From: Ruegeria arenilitoris
Lineage (GTDB): Bacteria > Pseudomonadota > Alphaproteobacteria > Rhodobacterales > Rhodobacteraceae
DNA length: 64,000 nt
Reading direction: 5' to 3'
Assembly: GCF_013031355.1 (NCBI RefSeq)
Contig: NZ_WPZO01000002.1
Span: 434,001-498,000 of the forward strand
Within the stretch, counting starts at the first letter, position 1, and each line of letters begins with the position of its first letter. A program made the position numbers and the translations under genes. The notes under the pieces are model-generated. The model had not been told where the DNA came from. It ran no database searches and was given only the letters and a program-made list of their open reading frames with translations. Shown here in pieces: positions 18,627 through 27,309 of this stretch.

Positions 18627-19802
18627 TCAGGTTTCTCCAAAACCCTTCGGAACAGGCAGGTCCGGCAAGGTTTTCGCCCGCTTCGCCAAACTGCGCCCGA
18701 TCACGACCCGGCTGATTTCCGTGGTGCCATCAACGATTCGCAGCATCTGGCTGAGCCGCGACAGGCGGTCCAAACCATAGGGTTTGAGCAACCCCATCCC
18801 CCCAAGCACCTGCGTGCAGGTGTTGGCCGCCTTGACCGCCGCATCCGGGACAAACCGCTTGGCGTGCGCAGCCATCACGGGGCCTTCGGGCGTTCCAAGC
18901 GCATTTGCCGCCGCCCGGTACAACAGGCGCGAGGCCTCCAACTCGGTGGCCACATCGCCGAGCATCCATTGAATGCCGTCCAGGTCCAGATTCTTGCCGC
19001 CAAACATCTTGCGGTTTTTGGAATAGCTCAGCGCCGTATCCAACGCGGCCTGCATCAATCCGCAGCAACCAGAGGCGATGGACACGCGGGCGATGTCGAT
19101 CGCCATCAGCGATCCCTGCAAGCCCTGACCGATCGGCAGGATGATATTGTCTTCCGAAACCACAACGTCCTTCATGTACATCTCGGACAGGGGCAGGAAG
19201 TTGTAGCTGGGTGTCTCATAGCGGGGCCCGAAGCTCAGGCCTGGAGCGTCGGCAGGGATGGCGATCATCGCCATATCCTGATGCCCGGGTTGGTCGGTTG
19301 TCTTCACCACGGTGAAATAGATATCCGCCTCACCCGCAAGGCTGACCCAGGCCTTTGCGCCATTGATGGTCCAGGTTCCGTCCGAGTTGATCACGGCGCG
19401 GCTGTACATGTTGGTCGCGTCAGAGCCCGATTGCGGTTCCGTCAAAGCGAAATTCGCAAGCTTCCGGCCAGACGTCAGGTCACGGGCCCACTGTTCCTTG
19501 AAGGCTTCGGTTCCATAGCCGCATCCGGCGAAGGTGCAGATATTGTGCATCGACAGCGCAAAGGCATAGGCACCGTCGGCTGTTCCCAGTTCCTCGTAAA
19601 CCCGGATGCCGTCGCCAAGGGAAAGCCCCTGACCACCATATTCCTTGGGCGCATAGAGACCCGTTAGACCTGCTGCCCCTGCCTTGTCCGACGCAGCGCG
19701 GGGCCAAACCCCTGATTGGTTCCAGGCGTCAACATTCGGGGCAACTTCAGTGGCCGCGTGTTCACGCGCTACATTCAAAATTTTTTCGATTTCAGTAGAC
19801 AA
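18627..19802 (-). CDS. Acyl-CoA dehydrogenase, Asp at usual catalytic Glu position
   Basis: A 391-residue flavoenzyme of the acyl-CoA dehydrogenase family, carrying out alpha,beta-dehydrogenation of an acyl-CoA. FAD and substrate motifs are present: FALTEPQSGSDATN (about 120), WTINGAKAWVSLAG, and NRKMFGGKNLDLDGIQW. The C-terminal block reads RIVDGTTEISRVVIGR; the canonical block is YEGTxxIxR, so the catalytic base is Asp358 rather than Glu. The alternative Glu in the preceding helix (LER in isovaleryl-CoA dehydrogenase) is also absent here (DIARVS). First gene of the operon with the acyl-CoA synthetase; the LysR gene faces it across about 100 bp. Confidence 0.9.
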   Translation of the reverse strand: MSTEIEKILNVAREHAATEVAPNVDAWNQSGVWPRAASDKAGAAGLTGLYAPKEYGGQGLSLGDGIRVYEELGTADGAYAFALSMHNICTFAGCGYGTEAFKEQWARDLTSGRKLANFALTEPQSGSDATNMYSRAVINSDGTWTINGAKAWVSLAGEADIYFTVVKTTDQPGHQDMAMIAIPADAPGLSFGPRYETPSYNFLPLSEMYMKDVVVSEDNIILPIGQGLQGSLMAIDIARVSIASGCCGLMQAALDTALSYSKNRKMFGGKNLDLDGIQWMLGDVATELEASRLLYRAAANALGTPEGPVMAAHAKRFVPDAAVKAANTCTQVLGGMGLLKPYGLDRLSRLSQMLRIVDGTTEISRVVIGRSLAKRAKTLPDLPVPKGFGET

Positions 19803-19905
19803 GCAGGACCTCCCAATTTCCGGTGTCTGAATATTTACGACTGTTTAAACCAGATTTTTCCTTTACAATATGTGGAAAATTCTGAACACGAGATTGAATT
19901 TTTCA

Positions 19906-20787
19906 ATGACTGACAGTCTGCCGACACTCAAAGGTCTAAGGGCATTCGAAGAGGCCTACTGGCATGGCAGTTTCACGCTGGCAGCAAAGGCGCTGAACGT
20001 GCAGCAGCCGGCAATAAGCTATCAGATCAAACAGCTTGAGCAGGATCTGGGCATCGCTCTCTTTGAGAAATCGCACGGTCGTCTGGTCCCGACTCCGGAC
20101 GCGAGTGAGCTGTACGACACTGTCTCACGAGCTTTTCGAAGTATACGAACGACGGCGGCCCGGATTCGGGCGAAAGACGGCGATGGGATATTCACAATCG
20201 CGACCTATCCAGGAATCGGAACCTACTGGTTGTCTTCGCGCCTGCCCGAACTGTCGGAACGGTTGGGTGTTCAGGTAAAGGTGATCACTCTGGTCAAAGA
20301 CGCGGACCTGTTTCCGGAACCGGCAGATTGTTGGATACTCTTCGGTCAGGGCCACTGGCCGGGATTTGAGGCCCGAAAGCTGATTGACGAAACCGTTTGC
20401 CCCGTCGCGTCCCCCAGCCTGATCGAACGATACCGGCAACCGGATGGCAGCATTGATGTGTCCAACATTCCGTTGATCGAACAGGAAGACCCGGAAAGGC
20501 GCTGGCTGAGTTGGGAGGCATGGCTGGATCGCTCTGAAGACGATTGGCGTCTTTCCGACAACCGGGTTGTGGTCAACGACCACGGCATGGCGCTGCATCT
20601 TGCCCTGACCGGGGCCGGAGTCGCGCTTGGGTGGACGGGGATCATACAGGACCTGATCGACGGCAAGAGCCTGGTTCCCATGTCGACCCACCATGCGCGA
20701 TCGGATTTCGGATATTGGGTTCTTGGCCGGGAAGGTTTTTGGGAAACGGCTCAGGGGCGGTTGGTCATAGACCTTTTGAGAAACTGA
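19906..20787 (+). CDS. LysR family regulator facing acyl-CoA operon
   Basis: A 293-residue regulator. The N-terminal HTH reads GSFTLAAKALNVQQPAISYQ; the remainder is a periplasmic-binding-protein-like effector domain (about 90-290) related to the GcvA subgroup (NDHGMALHLALTGAGVALGW). ATG 19906 gives a normal LysR length; the frame opens at 19870 but the extra 12 residues are not family-like. It is divergent from the acyl-CoA dehydrogenase/synthetase operon with about 100 A+T-rich bases between, the classical arrangement for autoregulation and activation of the facing genes by a CoA thioester or acid. Confidence 0.88.
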   Translation: MTDSLPTLKGLRAFEEAYWHGSFTLAAKALNVQQPAISYQIKQLEQDLGIALFEKSHGRLVPTPDASELYDTVSRAFRSIRTTAARIRAKDGDGIFTIATYPGIGTYWLSSRLPELSERLGVQVKVITLVKDADLFPEPADCWILFGQGHWPGFEARKLIDETVCPVASPSLIERYRQPDGSIDVSNIPLIEQEDPERRWLSWEAWLDRSEDDWRLSDNRVVVNDHGMALHLALTGAGVALGWTGIIQDLIDGKSLVPMSTHHARSDFGYWVLGREGFWETAQGRLVIDLLRN

Positions 20788-22032
20788 TGGCGCAAGGCAG
20801 GGGGTCACGAGGGGTCCGGCATCAGATGCTGACCCGAGGTCGGTGGCACAACGGGGCGTTTCGCGAACCTGTAGCCAGCTCCGGATCTGAAACGTGGAAA
20901 TCGGTGCAAACAGCTGTGTCTGGTGCGGTTTCCAAAGGTTCCAGGTTCATTGGTTTTCAGCCAGGATAGATTGCTCGTGATGCACCCTGAACCGAGCAGC
21001 ATGAAAACGGCGCGTTTGTGAGAGGCGCCTTGGATCATGACAACCTCTGAGCAATTCATAAGCGATCAGGCTGTCGGTGATCAGACACCCATAAGGACCC
21101 CCGCCAAGCGCAAATGCGAAGGGAGAGAATTGTGTTTGCGAAACTGGCCGCTTTGGTCTTCACGAACTCGCCACTGCGCTTTGCAAGTGGATGGACGTCA
21201 AATGCGAATGGATCACATTCGATTGAGACGGAAATGCTCCAACCCTGATCGCAGACAAATTCGACACGATCATCGCTTCGATGACGATCACCGATGCGCG
21301 TAGCAAGGTCGTCAGCTTCTCTGACCCCAATCATTTCAACTCAATCCGCTTTGTTGCGGCGAAAGGCCATGGTCTGGCGAACGCATTGCCCGCTGACCTC
21401 AAAGGACTGATCACCCACGCAATCCGCAACCGGGGAAGTTGATATTCGGGCGCAATACTTCCGATTGTTTGGATGGCCTATTCCAAGGCTGGTGGGACGA
21501 TCATGGGAACCTCGGCTGTCATCTGAGGGTGCGATCAAGGTCGGCTTGAAGGGTTGCAACGAAACATGGCGGCAGCAACGTAAACGGCGGTAAAGGGCCA
21601 TTCAGGCGGCTTTTCGAAACCCGCTTTCCGCACAAAGCAGACTTGGGTGGATAGTGCCGTATTGTGCTTGTGCACATCTGTCTCAAGGTCAGTAGTCAAA
21701 TGGAATTTGAGGGGGCGGGAGGTCTTGGATTTGTTCTAGGCCCTTTATGCCACTGCCTTTGATTCCAGAGGAATGGGGTTCGATCAGTTCAAAACTGAAA
21801 CAATATTGAAAGGTGTTTTCTTCAACTGGACTGCCGTAGGTGAATCAGTTTGCTCAGATCGTTTTTCCGACTGAGCAGGGTTTGGAAAGCTTTGACATAT
21901 CTTACCCAAAACTGATGCTTTTCGGTGCGAATTGACGCGATTCCAAGGGGTTCCGAGGTTTCAAAGAAAAATTTTAAGTCACTCAGAATTGGCCTTGTAT
22001 TTCCAGCGTTTGCAAGGATATACCGCGTCGGC
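20788..22032. other. Gene-poor, decayed stretch
   Basis: No intact gene is seen on either strand. It contains the remains of an amino-acid-binding protein (listed separately). At about 21555-21645 there is a segment resembling the dispersed degenerate intergenic element found at 22.66 and 25.13 kb. The last 300 bases are A+T-richer and lead into a tRNA-Ser 5' fragment. Short frames in this stretch have no domain and no credible ribosome binding site. Confidence 0.6.
21125..21442 (+). pseudogene. Decayed amino-acid ABC substrate-binding protein (SBP_bac_3)
   Basis: Reading + strand in one frame gives LATALCKWMDVKCEWITFD, a TGA stop, then DGNAPTLIADKFDTIIASMT and ITDARSKVVSFSDPN...RFVAAKGHGLANALPADLKG. 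This closely follows the core of family 3 periplasmic binding proteins (typical text: CEWV..DWDGMIPALLAGKFDAIIASMSIT). The stop replaces the usual Trp. The signal peptide, N-lobe start and C-terminal third are missing. No permease or ATPase partner is present. An ancient fragment with no function expected. Confidence 0.65.
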
Positions 22033-22074
22033 GGAGACGTGGCCGAGTGGTCGAAGGCGCTCCCTTGCTAAGGG
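22033..22074 (+). pseudogene. 5' half of tRNA-Ser(GCU)
   Basis: The sequence runs GGAGACG (acceptor 5' strand, 22033-22039), then the D-arm GCCGAGTGGTCGAAGGC, and anticodon stem-loop CTCCC-TTGCTAA-GGG with anticodon GCT at 22067-22069. After 22074 homology stops: the next bases (CCGCGCC) do not complete the stem, and no variable arm, T-arm or 3' acceptor strand follows. It is therefore non-functional. Such fragments mark recombination at tRNA genes by integrated elements. Confidence 0.8.
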
Positions 22075-22133
22075 CCGCGCCAACTCCAAAAAACCCCTTT
22101 AAATCAAGCCATTAAGCAAAACGCGCGCCCCTG

Positions 22134-22155
22134 TTGCACCAGATTTGCACCAGAT
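22134..22155 (+). repeat. Perfect tandem 11-bp repeat near tRNA fragment
   Basis: TTGCACCAGAT occurs twice head-to-tail (22134-22144, 22145-22155), 60 bases downstream of the tRNA-Ser fragment. Closely spaced short direct repeats beside a tRNA attachment site are typical of tyrosine-integrase arm-binding sites. That role is inferred; no integrase gene remains in the window. Confidence 0.55.
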
Positions 22156-22224
22156 CCGCTGCACGTCGCGAATGTCACGCCGCGCGACCTCGCCGCACAC
22201 CCCGATCTCGCACCTGCTTTAGGC

Positions 22225-22487
22225 TTGGATAATGCGCTCGCATGGGCAAGCGGTCTCGCGGCGGCTCTGGAAGGGCCGTGCGCCGCGGCGTCTCAGCCCG
22301 CTGTTCGTCGATGGGTCGATGGGCTGGCCGCCCCGATCACGCGCTCTCAAGCTGCTTGGCACCGGCGTTTGCCCATTGGCGGCGGGACATGCGTGGTGCT
22401 CTTTCGGCGCTACCCACGGCCTGCGGCCCTTGGATCTGGGAGCCGATCGATTTTAAGGAGCACGAACAACTCGGGCTATTCGACTGA
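22225..22487 (+). pseudogene. Possible C-terminal remnant of phage DNA cytosine methyltransferase
   Basis: Two overlapping + frames together read like the tail of phage C5-methyltransferases: RRLSPLFVDGSMGWPP in one frame, then FAHWRRDMRGALSALP and a final EQLGLFD in another, implying frameshift(s). The catalytic part is absent. Recognition rests on the LSP-FVxxxMGWP pattern and the trailing MRxALS motif, so it is tentative. Its position beside a tRNA fragment and a spike-protein fragment supports a phage origin. Confidence 0.35.
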
Positions 22488-22519
22488 ATCTCAACACAAT
22501 GCGAAAAGGAGGAGTTCCA

Positions 22520-22615
22520 ATGGCAGACCCTTTCAAAGATCATCAACCCGGGTTGGATAGCAACACCGGCAACCTGTGCGAGATCACCCCGTCCGATGTC
22601 GTGGATAGCTGTACT
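22520..22615 (+). pseudogene. N-terminal fragment of GTA/phage spike base protein
   Basis: A strong ribosome binding site (AAAAGGAGGAG) precedes ATG 22520, and the first 30 or so residues (MADPFKDHQPGLDSNTGN, then LCEITPSDVVD) resemble the N-terminus of the 'spike base protein, RCAP_Rcc01079 family', which includes the head spike of the Rhodobacter capsulatus gene transfer agent. After about residue 30 the reading diverges into unrelated sequence and runs on to 22810 overlapping the cyclase gene. The gene is truncated; whether any short peptide is made is unknown. Confidence 0.6.
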
Positions 22616-22654
22616 AGCATAAACTGGGTGGAGGCCACACAGCCGCCGTTCACT

Positions 22655-22722
22655 GCGGTTGCAGCATCCAGCACATCGAACGGCAGAATTGAGCAGCAAA
22701 GCATACCTTGCATTTGTTTGTC
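22655..22722 (+). repeat. Degenerate dispersed intergenic element, copy 1
   Basis: Runs GCGGTTGCAGCATCCAGCAC then TCGAACGGCAGAATTGAGCA and is alignable over about 65 bases with 25125-25190 (about two thirds identical by eye, no gaps). It lies at the junction where the spike-protein fragment loses homology. Confidence 0.5.
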
Positions 22723-22784
22723 GCTGCAAAAACTCTCTCTGTTCCAATCTTCAAAAGACAATAAGAGTTTGCGAGCCCCACAAA

Positions 22785-24905
22785 CTACCGCTTCTTATTG
22801 GTGTTCGTAACTGCGTTCCAATCTTCCGGTGGCGGATTCTCCAACAAAACTTGGGCGCGGGACATCATGACCACCGAGGCGGGATCTCCGTTTCGTTCTT
22901 GATCAGCGGCCTTAAAGGCAGCAACAGCTTTTTCAAACTGCCCTGCTCGATAGTGTGTAAGGCCTTCTTTGTAGGGCTCAATCCACGCAAGCGATCCGGC
23001 AATCCCATCCGCCATCGCAATCAGTTCGTAGACCACCAACTCCTTTGTGCGCCCAAATACTGTTAGCGTGTCCAGCTCACGCACCACGATCGTATCAGCC
23101 GCTTGGCGTCGGGTTTCTGGACCAATCAGGATAAGCGTGTCGTAATCCTTGTTGGCCGCCTCTAACCGGCTGGCAACGTTTACCACATCGCCAATTGCAG
23201 TGTAATTCAAACGCTGCTCTGACCCTATGTTGCCGACCAGAGCGTCGCCACTATTTAGCCCGATCCTGACGCGCAGGGGGTTGCCAGAGTCGTCTTCAAT
23301 TCCGGCCTCCTCTACAGCGGCGACAAGGTCCAGTGCCGCGCGACAGGCGTTTTCGGCGTGGTTGGTATCCTTGCGCGGCGCGCCCCAGAAGGCCATCACA
23401 GCATCGCCCATGAATTTGTCGATAGTTCCCCCATTACGAGCGATGGCCGCAGAAGACGCGTTAAAGAAAGGTTCCATCATTTGGACGATTCTGGGGCCAA
23501 GTTTTTCAGACAGGCCTGTGAAACCCGTGACATCGCAAAAAAGCACGGAAATCTGCTTTATGTCTCCGCCTGGCTGAGTCTTGATGCCCTCGGCAACCAG
23601 CATGCGCACCAAGTCGGTAGGTACATACTTGCGGAATGCTGATAGACCTGCAGCCATACTTGCGGTTGCAGCAGAGAGGTTTTCAAGCTCAGAGAGTTTG
23701 GAGGGCCTGCGCGAAACACGTTCGACGTCAAAGCGTTCTATTTTGCTCAGGTCTTCGGCGATATATGCCAATGGATTTGCGACGACAGTGCGAACCAACC
23801 AGATAGCCAATCCTGTGGCAACAGCAACCACACCGATCAGAATATAGATCAGGTTTATCAGCGTTTTGTCTATTTCCGAAAGAAAGGCAGCTTCAGGGAT
23901 GACGGTGGCAACGCGCCAGCCGTAGAACCCCAATGGCGTCAGAGCAACCGCGTAAGGCACACCTTCGATGACAACGCGCTTAGACAACGAACCGGAGGCG
24001 TTCGTTGTGGGGTCACCCAACAGCTTTTCACCGGCGATCTTGGCGACCTCATAAAGCTCACCCTCACCCATGCGTGCGGGTATGACCTCATCTGCTTCTG
24101 CATCGGGTACCGCGATCACTTTACCATCGGCATCCAGAACAAACGCTGCGCCGAATTCACCGGGCGTAAGAGTCGCCAGAAAGCGCGAAAGCCGATCCGT
24201 TTCGATCGCCACGGCCAGAACGCCTTGCCGCTTTCGGTTGACGTCTATCGGACCAGCAAATGTGTAGACAGTTTTGTTACTCTCCGGGAGGTCGCGCGCT
24301 TCAATCCATCCCGTGGACTCAAGGCCCATAGAGTTTTTAAACCACGCATGTTCGCGTGGATCGTAGGATGTTTCGGTAAAGGTTCGCTCCTCGAACTGGA
24401 TGTCTCCTGGAATGAAGATATAGCGATCCTTCCGCAACATCCTTTCACGGATATCCTTGTCGATTTCAATCATCTCAAGCCCGCCGTCACCTAAACGATG
24501 TGACGCGAAAAAATTCCCATCGGGCCAACCGAAGAAAATCCATGAAATATTCGGTTGTGCCTGCAATTGTGATAAAAACACGAACTCTCTTTTGTCGGCT
24601 TGTCGCGTCGCGATAACGTTCTGGACAAATATCGTGCGTACGGCTGCCCAGGCTGCTTCGGCCGACCTGAGCGTTACGCCCACCTCTATACGAACGGTGT
24701 TTGCAATTTGACTGTTGATCTCGGCTGCGAGCATGCGGCTGTTGTCATGCGCTATTTTCCACCACAGGGAGTGAACTATAACCGTCGACACGCCGATGGA
24801 TATAGCCACAAGTATTGATACAGCGATGCCTACGCTAATTCGCACTAATACTCCGCAAGTAGCGACATGTGCTTTAGTATTGAGTTGAGACAGTTCGAAG
24901 AGCAA
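22785..24905 (-). CDS. Membrane class III cyclase with dCache-like sensor and HAMP
   Basis: A 706-residue signalling enzyme. A membrane helix (about 20-48) is followed by an extracytoplasmic dCache-type ligand-binding region (about 50-345; the pattern YDPREHAWFKNS is characteristic), a second helix (about 350-372), a HAMP-like linker, a class III cyclase domain (about 440-620) and a C-terminal extension with a TPR-like segment (YRAGQFEKAVAAFKAADQ). Cyclase residues are present: VLFCDVTGFTGLSEK, FMGDAVMAFWGAP, NYTAIGDVVNVASRLEA. It probably makes cAMP on binding a small extracellular ligand. The gene end abuts the prophage scar but is intact. The GTG in GVLVRISVG could be a later start. Confidence 0.9.
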   Translation of the reverse strand: MLFELSQLNTKAHVATCGVLVRISVGIAVSILVAISIGVSTVIVHSLWWKIAHDNSRMLAAEINSQIANTVRIEVGVTLRSAEAAWAAVRTIFVQNVIATRQADKREFVFLSQLQAQPNISWIFFGWPDGNFFASHRLGDGGLEMIEIDKDIRERMLRKDRYIFIPGDIQFEERTFTETSYDPREHAWFKNSMGLESTGWIEARDLPESNKTVYTFAGPIDVNRKRQGVLAVAIETDRLSRFLATLTPGEFGAAFVLDADGKVIAVPDAEADEVIPARMGEGELYEVAKIAGEKLLGDPTTNASGSLSKRVVIEGVPYAVALTPLGFYGWRVATVIPEAAFLSEIDKTLINLIYILIGVVAVATGLAIWLVRTVVANPLAYIAEDLSKIERFDVERVSRRPSKLSELENLSAATASMAAGLSAFRKYVPTDLVRMLVAEGIKTQPGGDIKQISVLFCDVTGFTGLSEKLGPRIVQMMEPFFNASSAAIARNGGTIDKFMGDAVMAFWGAPRKDTNHAENACRAALDLVAAVEEAGIEDDSGNPLRVRIGLNSGDALVGNIGSEQRLNYTAIGDVVNVASRLEAANKDYDTLILIGPETRRQAADTIVVRELDTLTVFGRTKELVVYELIAMADGIAGSLAWIEPYKEGLTHYRAGQFEKAVAAFKAADQERNGDPASVVMMSRAQVLLENPPPEDWNAVTNTNKKR

Positions 24906-25455
24906 AGCTTACTTCGCTTTAATGCTGAAAACTCACGCAACTGTTAAATTCAACAAAAAGATTTGCCTGTGAAGCGATTACCGGAGCAAGTATTCGGCTT
25001 TAGTTAATTGCCCACACCGAAACAGGAAAATACACATGAAGTTGTCGCAAGGTTTCGACCATTGACCTTCGCGGCTTTAGCGCCTGTTTGGCAAGCGGCC
25101 ACCAAGCAGGCATTCGCCGCGATTGCAGCGCCGGTCACTTCAAATGGCAGCAATGCGCAGAAAGCGGACTTTGCAAATATTCGGCGTGCAGCCCAGAGCT
25201 GTCGTCGGGCAGGTTATCCGGATGCTGTTGACGTAGTTCGCGGAGCCGACATTCGAGCACGACGAAGCTGATCTACGGGAGGCTGTAGTCTAGTCTCTGG
25301 GAAATCAGAAATCTGCGGTAAACTCAGTAGGATCGAATTTGATTAACAAGAACCAACGCTGCCCTTGAAGTTCTCCTTCCTACGAGGTTGGCGTACAACA
25401 TTACTGGCCTCATTGCACAGTTGGCGCCGAAGAACAGTACTAGATCCAATAAACG
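24906..25455. other. Intergenic stretch with degenerate repeat
   Basis: Between the cyclase start and the 3' end of the LysR gene. The first 100 bases are A+T-rich and should hold the cyclase promoter. From 25125 a copy of the dispersed element found at 22.66 kb is present. Short + strand frames here show no domain. I see no gene. Confidence 0.6.
25125..25190 (+). repeat. Degenerate dispersed intergenic element, copy 2
   Basis: Runs GCGATTGCAGCGCCGGTCAC then TTCAAATGGCAGCAATGCGC and continues AGAAAGCGGACTTTGCA. It aligns to 22655-22722 in the same orientation. The two copies bracket the cyclase gene, about 2.5 kb apart. Confidence 0.5.
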
Positions 25456-26343
25456 CTATGTTTCCAGCTGGCTACGGATCCAGCCGAGAAGGGGAGATCG
25501 TGCGTCTCGCTCATGCCAAATTGCACGGATTCCCAATTCCGGCAGAGGAAAAGGGCAATCGCGCGTGACTAGGTTCATGTTGTTGGTAGCAGCTTGGGCG
25601 AGCGTCTCCGGCACAAAAGCGATTAGATTTGTTCTTTCCAGGAAGGCCGGTTGAAGATGCAGATTATCTGTCACCAGCCCAATTTGGCGTGGGGGCAAAC
25701 CCTGATCCCTGCCATAAAGGTGAACTGGATCATCTTGTTTGGCCATCAGGTTCAGCCGGACATGTGGATATAGGAAGACCGTCTCAGCATTCCAACTGTT
25801 CAACGCTGGGTGGGTTCGGTCTAATAGGCACACAAGGCGCTCGCGCAGCAGCAGCTTTTGAAGAAACTTCGGATTTGCCTGAAGTCCTGCGCCAATAATC
25901 AAATCGGCATCACCGGTATCCAGCATTTGGTAGCTGTGATCGGAATAGCTGTTAATTTCGAACACGACCCCTGGTGCCTGCTGTCGAATACGCCGAACAG
26001 CGTTTGCAAGGAAACTAGTGGCGATAAAATCATGGGCATGGATGCGAATAGTCTCAGTGGCGTTTTCAGGTGAGAACGTCACTGGCGCAGTCAGCACGCT
26101 GATCTCAGAAAGGATCGTGTTTAACCGCGCCGCAAGGTCCAGAGTGCGCGTCGTAGGCACCATTTCGCGCCCTTGCTTGACGAACAGAGGGTCGTCAAAC
26201 ACGCGGCGCAGCCTTGCCAGAGTGTGACTCATGGCAGGCTGCGTTACGTTCATTCGCTGCGCAGCACGTCCGACATGCCGTTCCGAGATGAGGGCTTGCA
26301 GAGATTTCAGTAGATTAAGATCAAGTCCATCAATTCCATTCAT
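25456..26343 (-). CDS. LysR family regulator (NodD/SyrM-like subgroup)
   Basis: A 295-residue regulator with the N-terminal HTH in ERHVGRAAQRMNVTQPAMSH and the DDPLFVKQGREMVPT linker typical of the NodD/NahR subgroup of LysR proteins; the effector domain covers about 90-290. It is divergent from the SDR-DoxX-SnoaL operon, with ATG codons about 78 bases apart, so it very likely controls that operon. The effector is unknown, though members of this subgroup often bind aromatic compounds. Length and start are normal. Confidence 0.87.
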   Translation of the reverse strand: MNGIDGLDLNLLKSLQALISERHVGRAAQRMNVTQPAMSHTLARLRRVFDDPLFVKQGREMVPTTRTLDLAARLNTILSEISVLTAPVTFSPENATETIRIHAHDFIATSFLANAVRRIRQQAPGVVFEINSYSDHSYQMLDTGDADLIIGAGLQANPKFLQKLLLRERLVCLLDRTHPALNSWNAETVFLYPHVRLNLMAKQDDPVHLYGRDQGLPPRQIGLVTDNLHLQPAFLERTNLIAFVPETLAQAATNNMNLVTRDCPFPLPELGIRAIWHERDARSPLLGWIRSQLET

Positions 26344-26421
26344 ACTAGGAAGAAATAATGATTATTTCTAATTATGTCTATTGATTGCCATTTTCCTCTC
26401 GACCACAAGAGGAACGGAAAG

Positions 26422-27309
26422 ATGAATATTCTGATCACTGGGGCCAGCAGCGGCTTCGGAAAAGAAATGGCCATCAGACTCGCAGACGAAGGTCATTCTG
26501 TATTTGCCGGAATGCGTGCTTTGAAGGGGCGAAACGCCGACGTGGCGGCCAGTCTGGAGGCAGTATCCGGGCAAATTTTCCCTATTGAACTGGATGTCAG
26601 CAGTGACGCCGGCGTAGACAGCGCGATTGCCAATCTGATGTTAAAGCTGGATGGCCCACTTGATGTCGTGATCAACAATGCCGGGATATATGTTGGCGGA
26701 CTCAACGAGACCATTTCTTCGGCACGATTTCAGAACATGCTGAATGTGAACGTGCTGGGACCAGTTCGCGTGCTGCGCTCCGTGCTTCCTAATATGAGGG
26801 ACCAGGGCTTTGGCACGGTGATCTGCATCACCAGTGACATATCCCGGTTAGCTTTGCCGATGAGCGGTTTTTACTCAGCCACTAAAGCGGCGCTGGAACT
26901 AGTCGCCGAGACCTATGCGCTTGAACTCGCCCCTTTAGGACTGGAATCTCTTATCGTTCAGCCCGGTGCATTTGACACTGGCATCATGCAGAAATCTCCG
27001 CCAACGGATGAACCGAAACGCATGGCTGGATACGGCCCAACTTTGGAACAAGCACAGGCGATGGCTAGACGCTTCATAGGGTTGGCGCAAAAAAGCTTTG
27101 TTGAGGCGTCCCCTGCAATGGTTGCCGATGCCGTCGCCGATCTGTTGAACCTGCCCTACGGCAAAAGACCATTGAGAACTATTGTCGACCCGTCGGACAT
27201 AGGCGCTCTAGCCAACGCAATGAATGCTGCCGCAGCCACCAAGCAGGAGAGGTTTCAGGACGCTCTCGGCGCCGAATTCTCCTTCCCCGTTCAGGAGGCT
27301 GCGGAATGA
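26422..27309 (+). CDS. SDR family oxidoreductase
   Basis: A 295-residue classical short-chain dehydrogenase/reductase using NAD(P)(H). Cofactor motif ITGASSGFGKEMA (residues 4-16), NNAG (about 85), catalytic Ser in ITSDISRLALPMSG, and YxxxK as YSATKAALE (about 155). The substrate is unknown. ATG 26422, with GGAACGG just upstream, is preferred to the frame opening at 26374. First gene of a three-gene operon: its stop overlaps the DoxX-like start by 4 bases (ATGA). Confidence 0.9.
   Translation: MNILITGASSGFGKEMAIRLADEGHSVFAGMRALKGRNADVAASLEAVSGQIFPIELDVSSDAGVDSAIANLMLKLDGPLDVVINNAGIYVGGLNETISSARFQNMLNVNVLGPVRVLRSVLPNMRDQGFGTVICITSDISRLALPMSGFYSATKAALELVAETYALELAPLGLESLIVQPGAFDTGIMQKSPPTDEPKRMAGYGPTLEQAQAMARRFIGLAQKSFVEASPAMVADAVADLLNLPYGKRPLRTIVDPSDIGALANAMNAAAATKQERFQDALGAEFSFPVQEAAE

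Noticed and set aside
22033..22074. Annotating an intact tRNA-Ser
   Set aside because: Only the first 42 bases match; the anticodon stem is not closed and no T-arm or 3' acceptor strand follows.
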